From Natrinema pallidum DSM 3751 (lineage in GTDB: Archaea; Halobacteriota; Halobacteria; Halobacteriales; Natrialbaceae), in the NCBI RefSeq assembly GCF_000337615.1, contig NZ_AOII01000026.1, positions 61,779-110,930 on the forward strand: DNA of 49,152 bases, written 5' to 3'. A model generated the notes under the pieces. It saw nothing but the letters and a program-made list of their open reading frames with translations. It had not been told where the DNA came from and searched no databases. The translations under genes and the position numbers were made by a program. Positions 14,705-22,610 of this stretch are shown here, one piece after another (within the stretch, counting starts at the first letter, position 1; each line of letters starts with the position of its first letter).

Positions 14705-15778
14705 CTATCGGTACGGCCCACGACGCAGCGGCCGCGTTCCGAGTTCGAGCGGGACGGTGAGTTCGGAGCCGGATCGGAGGATTGTCAGTTCGACCGTATC
14801 GCCGGGTCGCGTCTCGAGCGCGAGATAGCTCCCCAACTCCTCCTTGGTCGTCAGTTCCGTCCCGTCAACCGCGAGGAGGACATCACCGCCGACCGGGACC
14901 CGCTCGCCGTCGCGGTATCGCGCGCGGGTACTCGGCTCGATGACCCCCTCTGCGGGGGCTCCGTCGGCGATCTCGACCACGAGCAGGCCGCGCGATTCCC
15001 CGAGGCCGTTGGCTGCCGCGATGTCCGGCGTCGCGGCAGTGACGGAGACACCCGCGTAGGGATGATCGTAGTCGCCGGTCTCGATGAGGTGGGGCACCAC
15101 GCGCTCGGTCAGCGCCGCGGAGATGCCGAAGGCGATGTTGTCCCCGCCGCCGGAGTTGATGACCGCCGCGACGCGTCCCCCTAGTGTCACCAACGGACCG
15201 CCGCTGTTGCCCGGATTGACGGCGGCGTCGGTCTGGATCGCGTCGGGGATGCTGTAGCCGGTCGGTGCCGGAATCGATCGATCGGTACCGCTGACGATCC
15301 CCGTCGTCACCGTTCCCTCGAGATCGAACGGGTTCCCGATCGCGACCACTTCCCGTCCGACGCTGGGCTGCTCGTCGACGAACGGGAGCGGCGTCGCGGC
15401 CGCCGGGAGGGCGTCGACCGCGACCGCGGCCAGGTCGCTGTGTGGGTCGGTTCCGACGACCGACCCCGCCCGCCACTGTCCGTCGGTGACCCGCACGTCG
15501 ACCGCGGTCGATCGCCCGACGACGTGGGCGTTCGTGACGACGTATGTGTCGTCGAACACGAATCCGGTCCCCCGTCCCTTCCCCGTCCGAATCATGACGA
15601 TCGAGTCGATCGCGTCCTCGTAGACCGCTGCGTACGTTTCGCCGGCCACGGTCGACGGCGCGTCGGGCGATGTGTCGTCCGAGGAGTCCGGGCCCGATGG
15701 AATCGCAGCACACCCGGCCAGTCCGGCGAGCAGTGCACTGGCGCTGCCCCTGAGCACTCGTCTCCGGGTTGCAGTCAT
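14705..15778 (-). CDS. HtrA/DegP-type serine protease, Tat lipoprotein
   Basis: A 357-residue exported protease of the S1C (HtrA) family, probably acting on misfolded proteins outside the membrane. The signal MTATRRRVLRGSA with lipobox LAGC (Cys23) anchors it. The catalytic triad is visible: His85 in VTNAHVVG, Asp115 in PHSDLAAV, Ser192 in NPGNSGGPL. A C-terminal PDZ domain covers about 245-345 (YAGVSVTAATPDIAAANGLG and GDVLLAVDGTEL). The start at 15778 is chosen for the Tat signal; the longer open frame upstream overlaps the divergent cupin gene antisense and is not protein-like. It lies directly upstream of the copper oxidase on the same strand but 163 bases apart. Confidence 0.88.
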   Translation of the reverse strand: MTATRRRVLRGSASALLAGLAGCAAIPSGPDSSDDTSPDAPSTVAGETYAAVYEDAIDSIVMIRTGKGRGTGFVFDDTYVVTNAHVVGRSTAVDVRVTDGQWRAGSVVGTDPHSDLAAVAVDALPAAATPLPFVDEQPSVGREVVAIGNPFDLEGTVTTGIVSGTDRSIPAPTGYSIPDAIQTDAAVNPGNSGGPLVTLGGRVAAVINSGGGDNIAFGISAALTERVVPHLIETGDYDHPYAGVSVTAATPDIAAANGLGESRGLLVVEIADGAPAEGVIEPSTRARYRDGERVPVGGDVLLAVDGTELTTKEELGSYLALETRPGDTVELTILRSGSELTVPLELGTRPLRRGPYR

Positions 15779-15926
15779 CGCTCCGGTCGAATGTTTCGAC
15801 TCGATTGACGTATACGTTAGCGACGGCGAGCGTCCCGATCGGGTCCCGCGGTCCGATCCGGACGTCGTCGGAGAGTCGAACGTGTTCGTCCGCAGGTACA
15901 AGCCCACGACCCGTCTCCGTTTTCGT

Positions 15927-16229
15927 ATGCCCGAGGTCACGTCCATCGACCGGCTCGAGGATGCACCGCACGCCGAGGTATTCGAGGACCACAGCCCGCG
16001 AACGGTCCGCTTGCGGCTCTCCGCGGACGAGCGCATCCCGGCACACCGCCATCCGGAGTCGAACGTCGTCCTGTACGTCCGCAGCGGCGCGATCGAACTC
16101 ACGCTCGACGACGAGGTCTATGACCTCGAGTCTGGCGACGCCGTCCAGTTCGACGGCGATCAGGATATTTCGCCCTCCGCGGTCGACGACAGTACGGCGC
16201 TGGTCGTCTTCGCACCGAAAGAACAGTAG
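15927..16229 (+). CDS. Small cupin-domain protein
   Basis: A 100-residue single-domain cupin. Motif 1 is seen in IPAHRHPESNVVLYVRSGAI with two His and one Glu as potential metal ligands, and motif 2 corresponds to LESGDAVQFDGDQDISPSAV, which lacks the usual final histidine. The short N-terminus (MPEVTSIDRLEDAPHAEVFE) is typical of haloarchaeal stand-alone cupins. The substrate is unknown. The ATG at 15927 is the first in frame with protein-like sequence. It is convergent with the next gene, with 11 bases between the stops. Confidence 0.75.
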   Translation: MPEVTSIDRLEDAPHAEVFEDHSPRTVRLRLSADERIPAHRHPESNVVLYVRSGAIELTLDDEVYDLESGDAVQFDGDQDISPSAVDDSTALVVFAPKEQ

Positions 16230-16240
16230 CGCAGCCGGGG

Positions 16241-16873
16241 TCAGCCGACCGTCGTCGCGACGCCTTTCGTCTGGCGGTAATCGCTTGCGAGCAACTCCTC
16301 GAGCGTCGAGACGATGGTCTCGCGGTCGCCGTCGGCCCACTCACCGGGTTCCCTGATCGGGACGACCATGAAGCCCCGACCGCGAATGTCCCGGGCGTGA
16401 AGCGACGCCATGTCGAGGTCGACCCGGCGACGTTGGGTCGTGTACGTCCGGAGGACGTGATCGGTCGCGCGAGCGCCGACCGGCAGCAGAACGTGAGCGT
16501 TGATCGCCCGGAGTTCGGCGTCGAAGAACCGCTCGAGGTCGGCGTACTCCGCGTCGGTCGGTGTCCGTCCCGCGGGGAGCGTACACATGTACATGTAACT
16601 CAAGACGCAGTTCTCGAGGTCGGGTGCGTCCCGCGGTCCGCTCGCAAAGTCGAGTTCGCGGACGACGCTCTGGACGGCGCGCCCGGCTTCGATTTCGGTG
16701 AAGGGAACGCCGGTGGTTTCGCCGCCGTGGATGCCGGGATAGTCGCCGATAACGTGGAAGTCGGCGTTGGCGTCACCGTAGCCGAAGACGGCCGCCCGGT
16801 CGCCGGGATCGGAGCGGTCGAACGGCGGTCGAAGTCCGAACGGATTGCTCGTTCTGTCGGTGACGTTTTGCAC
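16241..16873 (-). CDS. Uracil-DNA glycosylase family protein
   Basis: A 210-residue protein of the uracil-DNA glycosylase superfamily as annotated in haloarchaea, proposed to remove uracil from DNA. The region DFHVIGDYPGIHGGETTGVP corresponds to the first active-site motif (GD/E-x-PG...G-x-PF), and AHVLLPVGARATDHVL to the strand before the second motif. The middle contains LENCVLSYMYMCTLPAGRTP, the segment equivalent to the xxxN/C-x-x-K-C-R-P region but without an iron-sulfur cysteine cluster. The GTG at 16873 (VQNVTDRTSNPFGLRPPFDR) is preferred since similar proteins begin close to NVTDRTSNPFG; the ATG at 16909 would add 12 residues. Confidence 0.65.
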   Translation of the reverse strand: MQNVTDRTSNPFGLRPPFDRSDPGDRAAVFGYGDANADFHVIGDYPGIHGGETTGVPFTEIEAGRAVQSVVRELDFASGPRDAPDLENCVLSYMYMCTLPAGRTPTDAEYADLERFFDAELRAINAHVLLPVGARATDHVLRTYTTQRRRVDLDMASLHARDIRGRGFMVVPIREPGEWADGDRETIVSTLEELLASDYRQTKGVATTVG

Positions 16874-16988
16874 GCGCGACCGGAGGGGACCCGCGGTCAA
16901 AACCGCCACGGTAGCGGCCGACCGACGACAGGGTCCGCGCGCCCTTCGTTCGGCTGACCGGTCCGCCGGTCCGGCTGGTGACGGTGGA

Positions 16989-16995
16989 TTTATAT
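16989..16995 (+). promoter_or_regulatory. TATA box of the DUF457 gene
   Basis: TTTATAT lies 25-31 bases before the ATG at 17020, which fixes that ATG rather than the in-frame one at 16978 (which would lie upstream of the TATA box) as the start of a nearly leaderless transcript. Confidence 0.65.
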
Positions 16996-17019
16996 TTCAT
17001 CCCTAAAAACGTGTTATGT

Positions 17020-17511
17020 ATGTATCAGGAGGGGCACTACGGTGGTGCACTCCTGGCGTACGCCCCGGTCGGCACCGTCGTTGCACTCGCGAGCCACGCC
17101 GAGGTCGCGATCGTCTGCGGCCTCGTCTGTGTCGGCCTGTCGACGCTGCCCGACTGCGATCACCGACTGCCGCTGATCGACCATCGCGGTCCGACCCACA
17201 CGGTTCCATTCGCGCTGCTCGTCGGTGCCGGCCTCGCCGCATTGGCCGCCGTTCTCATCGACGCCTCGTCCGCGTTTGCCGATCTCGGGTTCGTTTCCCT
17301 CGCGTTCCTCGTCGGCTTCGTCTCCATCGGGTCCCACCTCCTCGTCGACGCACTGACGCCGATGGGCGTTCGTCCGTTCTGGCCGCTCTCGCGCCGCCGC
17401 TACTCCTTCGAGATCACCACGGCGGCGAACCCGTTTGCTAACTACGGTCTGTTCGGTCTCGGACTCGGTGCCGTCCTCGCCGGGGCCGCTCTCGTCGTCG
17501 CTCTCGGTTGA
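17020..17511 (+). CDS. DUF457/YdjM-type membrane-bound metal-dependent hydrolase
   Basis: A 163-residue membrane protein starting MYQEGHYGGALLAYAPVGTV. The family signature is present: GLSTLPDCDHRLPLIDHRGP followed by THTVPF, giving the Asp and His ligands of the YdjM/DUF457 family. About four membrane helices can be seen (22-40, 62-82, 90-112, 140-163), and a conserved SHLLVDALTPMG segment after the third. Bacterial YdjM is LexA-regulated and of uncertain substrate. The start follows from the TATA box at 16989-16995. Confidence 0.75.
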   Translation: MYQEGHYGGALLAYAPVGTVVALASHAEVAIVCGLVCVGLSTLPDCDHRLPLIDHRGPTHTVPFALLVGAGLAALAAVLIDASSAFADLGFVSLAFLVGFVSIGSHLLVDALTPMGVRPFWPLSRRRYSFEITTAANPFANYGLFGLGLGAVLAGAALVVALG

Positions 17512-17546
17512 GTTCGGCTGCGCGCCGAGCGGCTCCAACGCCCGCG

Positions 17547-18425
17547 CTACCGCGAGCGCGCGTCCGTCATCCCGCTCGAGGTGTCGGCACCGCGAGTGAG
17601 CACGATGCCGGCGACGAACGTGACGAGAAGCGCAGCCGCGGTCGCGAGGTAGGGCCCCTCGAGCGCCGGGTTGACCGCCTGGCGGCCGAAAAAGAGCACG
17701 CCGACTACGAGCGGCGGTGCCGCGAGCAGCGGTGCGAGGGCGCGGCCGGTAAACCGTCGGCGACCGACCATGGCCGCGACGATGGCCGCACCCAACAACG
17801 TTAGCGTCACACCGTACTGTGTCATCTGCATCGTCGGGGAGTACGTCGATATCTCGGACCCGACGACAGGGCTGAGAACGACGTGTGTGGGTAGGGCCAC
17901 GGTTCCGAGCGCGAGCGCGCCGACGACATGCGTTCCCGTCAGCCGCGGTGCCCAGACTAGGACGGTGGCGACGAGGAACAGCGTAAAGATCGTTACCGCC
18001 GTCCAGAAGTGCAGCGAGAGGATATCTATCGTGTACTGCTGGACGGTTTCCCGGCCGAGTGCGACCTGCACCGGCGTCAGCACCATCCCGAGGGCGACCA
18101 GTCCAGCGATACGCCGGTCGACGTCGGGCAGTCGCCAGGCCGCGACCGCAGAGCCGATGATGGCGAACCCGGCGAACATCGCCACGAAGCGGTGGAACCA
18201 CTCGTAGAAACTCGGCAGGCTCCCCGGCAACAGGTTGTACGGTCCGGCGTCGCACTGGGGCCAGTTGGCCTCGCAAGCCAACCCTGAACCCGTCGCCTTC
18301 GCCGCGATACCGAGCAGGATCGTCGCCGCGACGAGGACGAGCGTCGCGCTCAGCAGGTGTGGAAAACCGAACCGATCGATCAACGACCGAAACCTCGAGT
18401 TTGGCGCGTGATTATCGTACGACAC
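17547..18425 (-). CDS. ctaA: Heme A synthase, CtaA/Cox15 family
   Basis: A 292-residue integral membrane protein with about eight helices in two four-helix halves. It oxidises heme O to heme A for aa3-type terminal oxidases. The conserved first-loop motif GSGLACEANWPQC, with its cysteine pair, precedes LPSFYEWFHRFVAMFAGF, which holds the heme-binding His; further conserved histidines are in LSLHFWTAV and ALPTHVVLSP. The start MSYDNHAPNSRFRSLI is at 18425. It stands alone here; a cytochrome oxidase subunit III gene is found 28 kb away at 45963. Confidence 0.9.
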   Translation of the reverse strand: MSYDNHAPNSRFRSLIDRFGFPHLLSATLVLVAATILLGIAAKATGSGLACEANWPQCDAGPYNLLPGSLPSFYEWFHRFVAMFAGFAIIGSAVAAWRLPDVDRRIAGLVALGMVLTPVQVALGRETVQQYTIDILSLHFWTAVTIFTLFLVATVLVWAPRLTGTHVVGALALGTVALPTHVVLSPVVGSEISTYSPTMQMTQYGVTLTLLGAAIVAAMVGRRRFTGRALAPLLAAPPLVVGVLFFGRQAVNPALEGPYLATAAALLVTFVAGIVLTRGADTSSGMTDARSR

Positions 18426-18571
18426 GGGCGTTCTGTCGGAGGTTAGAACGGGCCGTACTTAGGTTGACCGAGTTATGCAGTGCCGTGGGAGTTGCGTCTC
18501 CGTCGCCGACGAGGGGCCGTGATCGGCGCTCGAGTGACGATGCAAAAAAGACCGCATACCGGGTCCGTCGG

Positions 18572-19276
18572 CTACTCGACGATGAAATCGCCCGCTAGCT
18601 CGAGTACCTCCGAGCGGGAACGGGGCTGGTCGAAAGCCATCGGAAACCCGACCTCGCCGTTCAACTCCCGCAGGTACGAGGCGTGTCGTGCCTCGACGCT
18701 GTGGATGCTGAGCGCCGGGGGAACGAGTTCGGCCATTTCGAGAAACGGCGCTGCACCCGCGTACGCCGAGACGCCGACATCCTCGAGCGTGGCCGCGGTG
18801 GCGATGAACTCCGCCGGCTCCTGGACGGCCGTGCCGAAGTCGAACGTCGGCCGCTCGATGGGGTCGCCACCCAGCGTCTCGATCGACTGCTCGAGGACGC
18901 CCACGTGGGTGATTTCGTGATCCCGAACGACGCGGAGTCGGTCCGCGACCCGCTCCTGAATCGGGCCCCAGCCCTCGAACTGCTGCTCGAGGGCCGCGTC
19001 GTCGATGTTCTGAATGCCACGCGTGTAGAACTCCGCTTCCAGGTACTCCAGGGTGAGCGCGTAATTGATGATCTCGAGGTCGCTCTCGAACTCGTTGGAA
19101 ACTGCATCGGGCGGTCCGCCCCCCGAGTCGTCCTGTCCCGTGTCGTCGGTCGATCCGTCCTGCTGTTGGCTACTGCCCGCCGCGGTTCCGATCGCACCAG
19201 TCGCTACTGCTCCGGCGAGGCCACCGAGGACCGGTCGCCGACCGAGGTCGAAGCGGTTCGAATTGTGATCAGTCAT
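18572..19276 (-). CDS. Tat-exported ferritin-like domain protein
   Basis: A 234-residue protein with a signal containing RRPVLGGLAGAVATGA and a Gln/Asp/Ser-rich linker, followed by a four-helix ferritin-like domain (about 85-230). Potential di-iron ligands can be seen in LTLEYLEAEFY (Glu), RDHEITHVGVLE (Glu, His), EFIATAATLEDV (Glu) and HSVEARHASYL (Glu, His). This is the family of secreted ferritin-like (desiccation-related type) proteins found in haloarchaea; whether it stores iron or detoxifies peroxide is unknown. The ATG at 19276 puts the Tat motif at the right distance; the longer frame upstream is not signal-like. Confidence 0.78.
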   Translation of the reverse strand: MTDHNSNRFDLGRRPVLGGLAGAVATGAIGTAAGSSQQQDGSTDDTGQDDSGGGPPDAVSNEFESDLEIINYALTLEYLEAEFYTRGIQNIDDAALEQQFEGWGPIQERVADRLRVVRDHEITHVGVLEQSIETLGGDPIERPTFDFGTAVQEPAEFIATAATLEDVGVSAYAGAAPFLEMAELVPPALSIHSVEARHASYLRELNGEVGFPMAFDQPRSRSEVLELAGDFIVE

Positions 19277-19392
19277 CGGATGAGTACTACCCGCCCCGAC
19301 CTTCCACGAATCGACGCTAAGTATCGGGGTATCGTTTCCGCGTCCAACGTTCACTTTCGCCTACAGCTGTCGTTCCACGGCAACGGGCGAAT

Positions 19393-19707
19393 TTACCTGT
19401 TATATCGGCATCGAAACGGGTCGTCCAGGAGCCGCCGACCGTCCCCGTCTCGTGGAAGCCGCGGCCACCCGACCTCGAGAGCCACCCAGCCCACGGCGAC
19501 AGTGCCGTGCGATCCCGCTAACGAACCGCTAGACGGCCGGTAGACGACCGAGGGCAGCCCCTCACGCTCGGAAACGACGGAAACGATGACGTGCGTGAGA
19601 GATGCTGATTCGGCCACCCGGCGGCGGACAGGGTCGAACCGAGCGCGAGTAGGGACAGCGTACGGTCGCGACTCGACCCCGAGCGACTGTCGATATTCGA
19701 TAGTCAC
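19393..19707 (-). CDS. Possible small protein with GTG start (104 aa)
   Basis: A GTG at 19707 opens a frame of 104 codons on the minus strand. The product reads VTIEYRQSLGVESRPYAVPT then VVSEREGLPSVVYRPSSGSL and AGSHGTVAVGWVALEVGWPR, ending at TAA 19393. Its codons are moderately GC-rich at third positions and the sequence is more protein-like than other frames here, but it is less acidic than its neighbours and I recognise no family. It is divergent from the M24 gene, with 57 bases between the starts. The rest of the 19277-19764 gap shows nothing. Confidence 0.3.
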   Translation of the reverse strand: MTIEYRQSLGVESRPYAVPTRARFDPVRRRVAESASLTHVIVSVVSEREGLPSVVYRPSSGSLAGSHGTVAVGWVALEVGWPRLPRDGDGRRLLDDPFRCRYNR

Positions 19708-19764
19708 GCCGATCGCCTGCTCGGCGTTCGCCGCTTTCAAGGTCCACCCTCGCCAGCATCTGAC

Positions 19765-20889
19765 ATGGACAAACGCGCGCGACTCGAGGCCTACCTCGAG
19801 TCCCACGACCTCGATTCGGTCTGGTTCGCCCGGCCGAACTCGTTTGCGTGGCTCACCGGTGGAAACAGCGTCATCGACCGCGAGAGCGAGAGTGGAGTCG
19901 CGGCGGTCGGGTACGACGGCGACGGCCTGACCCTGGTGACGGACACCATCGAAGCCGACCGCATCGTCGCGGAGGAACTTCCCGACCTCGAAGCGGACGC
20001 GGTTTCCGTGGAGCGGTTCCCGTGGCACGCGTCATCGCTGGCCGACGCCGTCGCCGAGTTCGTCGGGACCGACGAACGAGCCGCGGCCGATATCGACATC
20101 CCCGGCTTCGAGTCCGTCGATCCGACGCCGTTGCGCCAGCCGTTGACCGAACGCGACCGCGAGCGGTATCGCGAACTCGGCGCGCAGACGGCGGCCGCCG
20201 TCGAGTCCGTCTGTCGGGAACTGCAATCCGGCGATACCGAACACGAGGCCGCCTCGGCGCTGCGGATCGCGCTCTCCGCTCGAGGGATCGAGGCTCCGGT
20301 CGTGCTCGTCGGCGGATCGGAACGGGTCCAGCAGTATCGCCACTATACGCCCACCGAGGCCGAACTCGGCGATTACGCGCTCGTCTCCGTGACCGCCGAG
20401 CGGGCCGGCCTTCACGCCAGTTGTACCCGGACCGTCGCCTTCGATCCGCCCGCATGGCTGGCATCGCGCCACGAGGCCGCGGCTCGCGTCGAGACAACGG
20501 CACTGGCCGCGACGCAAGCGGCGGCCGCAAACGGGGGTAGCGGGGCCGAACGCGCCGGCACCGCCGGCGACGTTTTCGCCGCGATTCAGGACGCATACGA
20601 CGCGGTCGGCTACGAGGGCGAGTGGGAGCGCCACCATCAGGGCGGTGCCGCCGGGTTCGCGGGCCGGGAGTGGATCGCCACGCCAGGCCACGATGCGCCG
20701 GTCGACGCACCGATGGCCTACGCATGGAATCCGACGGTACAGGGCGCGAAAAGCGAGGATACGGCGCTCGTCACCGAGGAGGGCATCGAGGTGCTGACGT
20801 CGATGGACCGCTGGCCGACGACGACCGTCGACGCGGTCGGGCACGAACTGGAACTCGAGCGACACGACGTCCTCGAGCTCGAGGAGTGA
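19765..20889 (+). CDS. M24 (creatinase/Xaa-Pro peptidase fold) protein lacking most metal ligands
   Basis: A 374-residue protein with the two-domain layout of aminopeptidase P: an N-terminal creatinase-like domain (MDKRARLEAYLESHDLDSVW; FARPNSFAWLTGGN) and a pita-bread C-terminal domain from about 130. The usual metal-binding stretch D-x-G-x4-GY-x2-D-x-TRT is replaced by VSVTAERAGLHASCTRT (207-223), so both Asp ligands are missing. The His is present (HHQGGAAGF, 290-298) and the last Glu may be SED (330-332), but the penultimate Glu is replaced within AYAWNPTVQ. It is likely catalytically altered or inactive. A ctttcaag box lies 28 bases upstream of the ATG. Confidence 0.75.
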   Translation: MDKRARLEAYLESHDLDSVWFARPNSFAWLTGGNSVIDRESESGVAAVGYDGDGLTLVTDTIEADRIVAEELPDLEADAVSVERFPWHASSLADAVAEFVGTDERAAADIDIPGFESVDPTPLRQPLTERDRERYRELGAQTAAAVESVCRELQSGDTEHEAASALRIALSARGIEAPVVLVGGSERVQQYRHYTPTEAELGDYALVSVTAERAGLHASCTRTVAFDPPAWLASRHEAAARVETTALAATQAAAANGGSGAERAGTAGDVFAAIQDAYDAVGYEGEWERHHQGGAAGFAGREWIATPGHDAPVDAPMAYAWNPTVQGAKSEDTALVTEEGIEVLTSMDRWPTTTVDAVGHELELERHDVLELEE

Positions 20890-20920
20890 CGAGAGGGGGC
20901 TGACGGCCGCGGCGTTACTG

Positions 20921-21598
20921 TTACTCGTCGTCCGTCTGCGCGTCCGAGCCGTCGCTTTCGGCCCTGTCGCCGTCCGCCTCGTCGGCGGACTCGAGCCGCG
21001 TGTCGTCATCGAACTCGATGACATCGGCGTCGTCGGCGTTCGAGTCGGCGTCGGTGTCCGCCGTCGGAGCCGTGTCGTCGACGGTGATCGTGACGGGTTC
21101 GATGTCGTTCTCGAGTCCGGTTCGTGGCTCGCGCTCAGCCTCGCGGTCGAGGACCCGGTCGAGCGTGAAAATGGTGTTCAGTTCCTGCTGGACCTGATCG
21201 ACGACGCCACCGACGAGGTCGCTTGGCTGGATCGCCGTGTACTCGTAGGGGTTGTTCCCGGCCCCCTCGTTGGCCCGCTTCTCTCGGGTGACCCGCTCTT
21301 CCTCGTGGAGTTCCGCGAGCGCCTCACGGACGGTGCTCGGATAGAGGCCGGTTCCCTTCGCGACCTCCTCGGAGGTGCTTCCGGGGGTGGCCAACAGGTA
21401 CACGTAGATCTTCGCGCGGGTCTCCGTGTCCAGGATCCACGAAAGCAGGTCGACGATCCGCTGGTCGAGTTCCTCGACGGGCGGGCTGCGACCGCCAGCG
21501 TCCCCGTCGTGGTCGACGAACTCGTCCGGTGCCTCGAGCGATTCGTCTCGATCGTCCGCGCCGTCGATCGGGCCCTCGTCGGTGTCGTCGGAACTCAT
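20921..21598 (-). CDS. TrmB-like winged-helix regulator
   Basis: A 225-residue protein with an acidic N-terminal tail, a winged-helix domain at about 45-110 (LSWILDTETRAKIYVYLLAT then GSTSEEVAKGTGLYPSTVRE and ALAELHEEERVTREKR), a short dimerisation part (GGVVDQVQQELNTIFTLDRV), and a long low-complexity Asp/Glu tail (150-225). It belongs to the haloarchaeal TrmB/MarR-like regulators; the target is unknown. The TATA box (GTTTAAC, minus strand, about 21634-21640) lies about 38 bases before the ATG. An insertion sequence begins 17 bases beyond that box, so any upstream control elements have been displaced. Confidence 0.75.
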   Translation of the reverse strand: MSSDDTDEGPIDGADDRDESLEAPDEFVDHDGDAGGRSPPVEELDQRIVDLLSWILDTETRAKIYVYLLATPGSTSEEVAKGTGLYPSTVREALAELHEEERVTREKRANEGAGNNPYEYTAIQPSDLVGGVVDQVQQELNTIFTLDRVLDREAEREPRTGLENDIEPVTITVDDTAPTADTDADSNADDADVIEFDDDTRLESADEADGDRAESDGSDAQTDDE

Positions 21599-21633
21599 GT
21601 GTCTACTCGTACAGGACGAGGCCTCGAGCGGAG

Positions 21634-21640
21634 TTAAACC
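21634..21640 (-). promoter_or_regulatory. TATA box of the TrmB-like gene
   Basis: GTTTAAC on the minus strand lies about 38 bases before the ATG at 21598 and is the only AT-rich block between the gene and the insertion-sequence boundary at 21657. Only the immediate BRE region remains between box and element. Confidence 0.45.
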
Positions 21641-21656
21641 TTTGCGGGGCCAACGC

Positions 21657-22353
21657 GGTCGTGTTTAGTTTGTAGCATTGTGCCAGACGGCAAAGGCTTG
21701 GAGCCACGATTCTGCTGTTGATGGTTTTGCGTGACTGAAGCAGTTTGAGAACGAAGAGGTGCGACGTTTTATATCACGAAAGACACGTTCAGCAGCGTTC
21801 CGATTTCCATGTTTTTCGTATCGAAATCGGAGCCCAGATCGACGGAGTGCAGTCTGAAGGTGTTGTGCTCCATCGACGAGAAACATGGCATCGTCGAGGT
21901 CATGTTTCTCAGTGAGTTCCTGCAGGAACCGTTCTGTCAACGCGGTTGTAGTCGTCGAATACAGCCGTATATGGAGGATTTTGTTCGTCTCCGGATCAAC
22001 AGCAGTGTACAGCCAATAGCGGTGTTGATCAAGTTGAATCACGGTTTCGTCAAGCGCGACGTGATTCGGCTTTGCGTCATCTGCTGGCTGTAGATCGCAC
22101 TTGTGAACCCAATCGTGGACGGCCTTGCGACTGCGTTTGACACCAAACTTCTCCAATTCCCGAACGGTATTCGAAAGCGAGAGACCAGCAAGATGGAGTC
22201 GAATACCGAGCTCCATCAGCCGACGCGGTGTCCGTTCTCGCTCCACAAAACTCAAATCGATCCAGTCGCTATACCCGCTGTGGCGGTCGATTTTTGGCAT
22301 AGAGCACCACAAAATCGTACCGCCTCACTTTTCACGCTTAACGAAACAGCACC
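21657..22353 (-). mobile_element. Intact IS6-family insertion sequence (697 bp)
   Basis: The element carries one transposase gene and imperfect terminal inverted repeats: GGTCGTGTTTAGTT at the left (21657-21670) and, as reverse complement, GGTGCTGTTTCGTT at the right (22340-22353), 11 of 14 bases matching. Its base composition is clearly more AT-rich than the flanks. The left end overlaps the stop codon of the transposase. The 8-base flanks (GCCAACGC and GCTATCCA) do not match, so no target duplication is visible, which suggests recombination after insertion. It separates the TrmB-like gene from an IS6 remnant. Confidence 0.75.
21665..22300 (-). CDS. IS6-family transposase
   Basis: A 211-residue DDE transposase (start MPKIDRHSGYSDWIDLSFVE). 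It has an N-terminal helix-turn-helix (GLSLSNTVRELEKFGVKRSR) and a catalytic core with Asp in HVALDETVIQL, Asp in MFLVDGAQHL, and Glu in RNAAERVFRDIK, the D-D-E triad with the trailing Lys. Length and sequence match the short haloarchaeal IS6 members. The frame is intact, so it may be active. An in-frame ATG four codons earlier (22312) is possible but less likely. Confidence 0.9.
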   Translation of the reverse strand: MPKIDRHSGYSDWIDLSFVERERTPRRLMELGIRLHLAGLSLSNTVRELEKFGVKRSRKAVHDWVHKCDLQPADDAKPNHVALDETVIQLDQHRYWLYTAVDPETNKILHIRLYSTTTTALTERFLQELTEKHDLDDAMFLVDGAQHLQTALRRSGLRFRYEKHGNRNAAERVFRDIKRRTSSFSNCFSHAKPSTAESWLQAFAVWHNATN

Positions 22354-22590
22354 GCTATCCAACTACTCTCGTCGGTTCTGCACCGTGGCTGCAAGCGGCA
22401 CTCCATCAATACAGTCTCGATTACAGAGACGAAAAACACGGGAATCGGAACAGTGTTGAACGTGTCTTTCAGAACTAAAGCGTCGAACTGACCAATTCTC
22501 AAACTATTTCAGTCATGCCGAAGCAGATACCGTCAAAAATTGGCTCCAAGCGTTCGCCTTCGCATGGAATCAGTGTATCTGAACACTACC
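22354..22590 (+). pseudogene. Remnant of a second IS6-family transposase, opposite orientation
   Basis: On the plus strand the C-terminal third of an IS6 transposase can be read: APWLQAALHQYSLDYRDEKH then GNRNSVERVFQ, a one-base deletion near 22474, and then ELKRRTDQFSNYFSHAEADT, VKNWLQAFAFAWNQCI and stop TGA 22580-22582. The catalytic Glu region NSVERVF is present; the first two Asp motifs are lost or fragmentary. The right terminal repeat is kept: CTGAACACTACC ending at 22590, which matches the GGT(A/C)GTGTT(T/C)AG ends of the intact element. The missing 5' part ends where the intact IS begins. Confidence 0.75.
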
Positions 22591-22610
22591 GGGTACATCG
22601 GCTGACGACC

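Noticed and set aside
14883-16340. 485-codon minus-strand open frame overlapping the HtrA gene
   Set aside because: It is arginine-rich, in another frame of the protease, and crosses the divergent cupin gene.
21649-22361. 8-bp target duplication around the IS6 element
   Set aside because: The flanking octamers GCCAACGC and GCTATCCA do not match, nor does the outer flank of the remnant.
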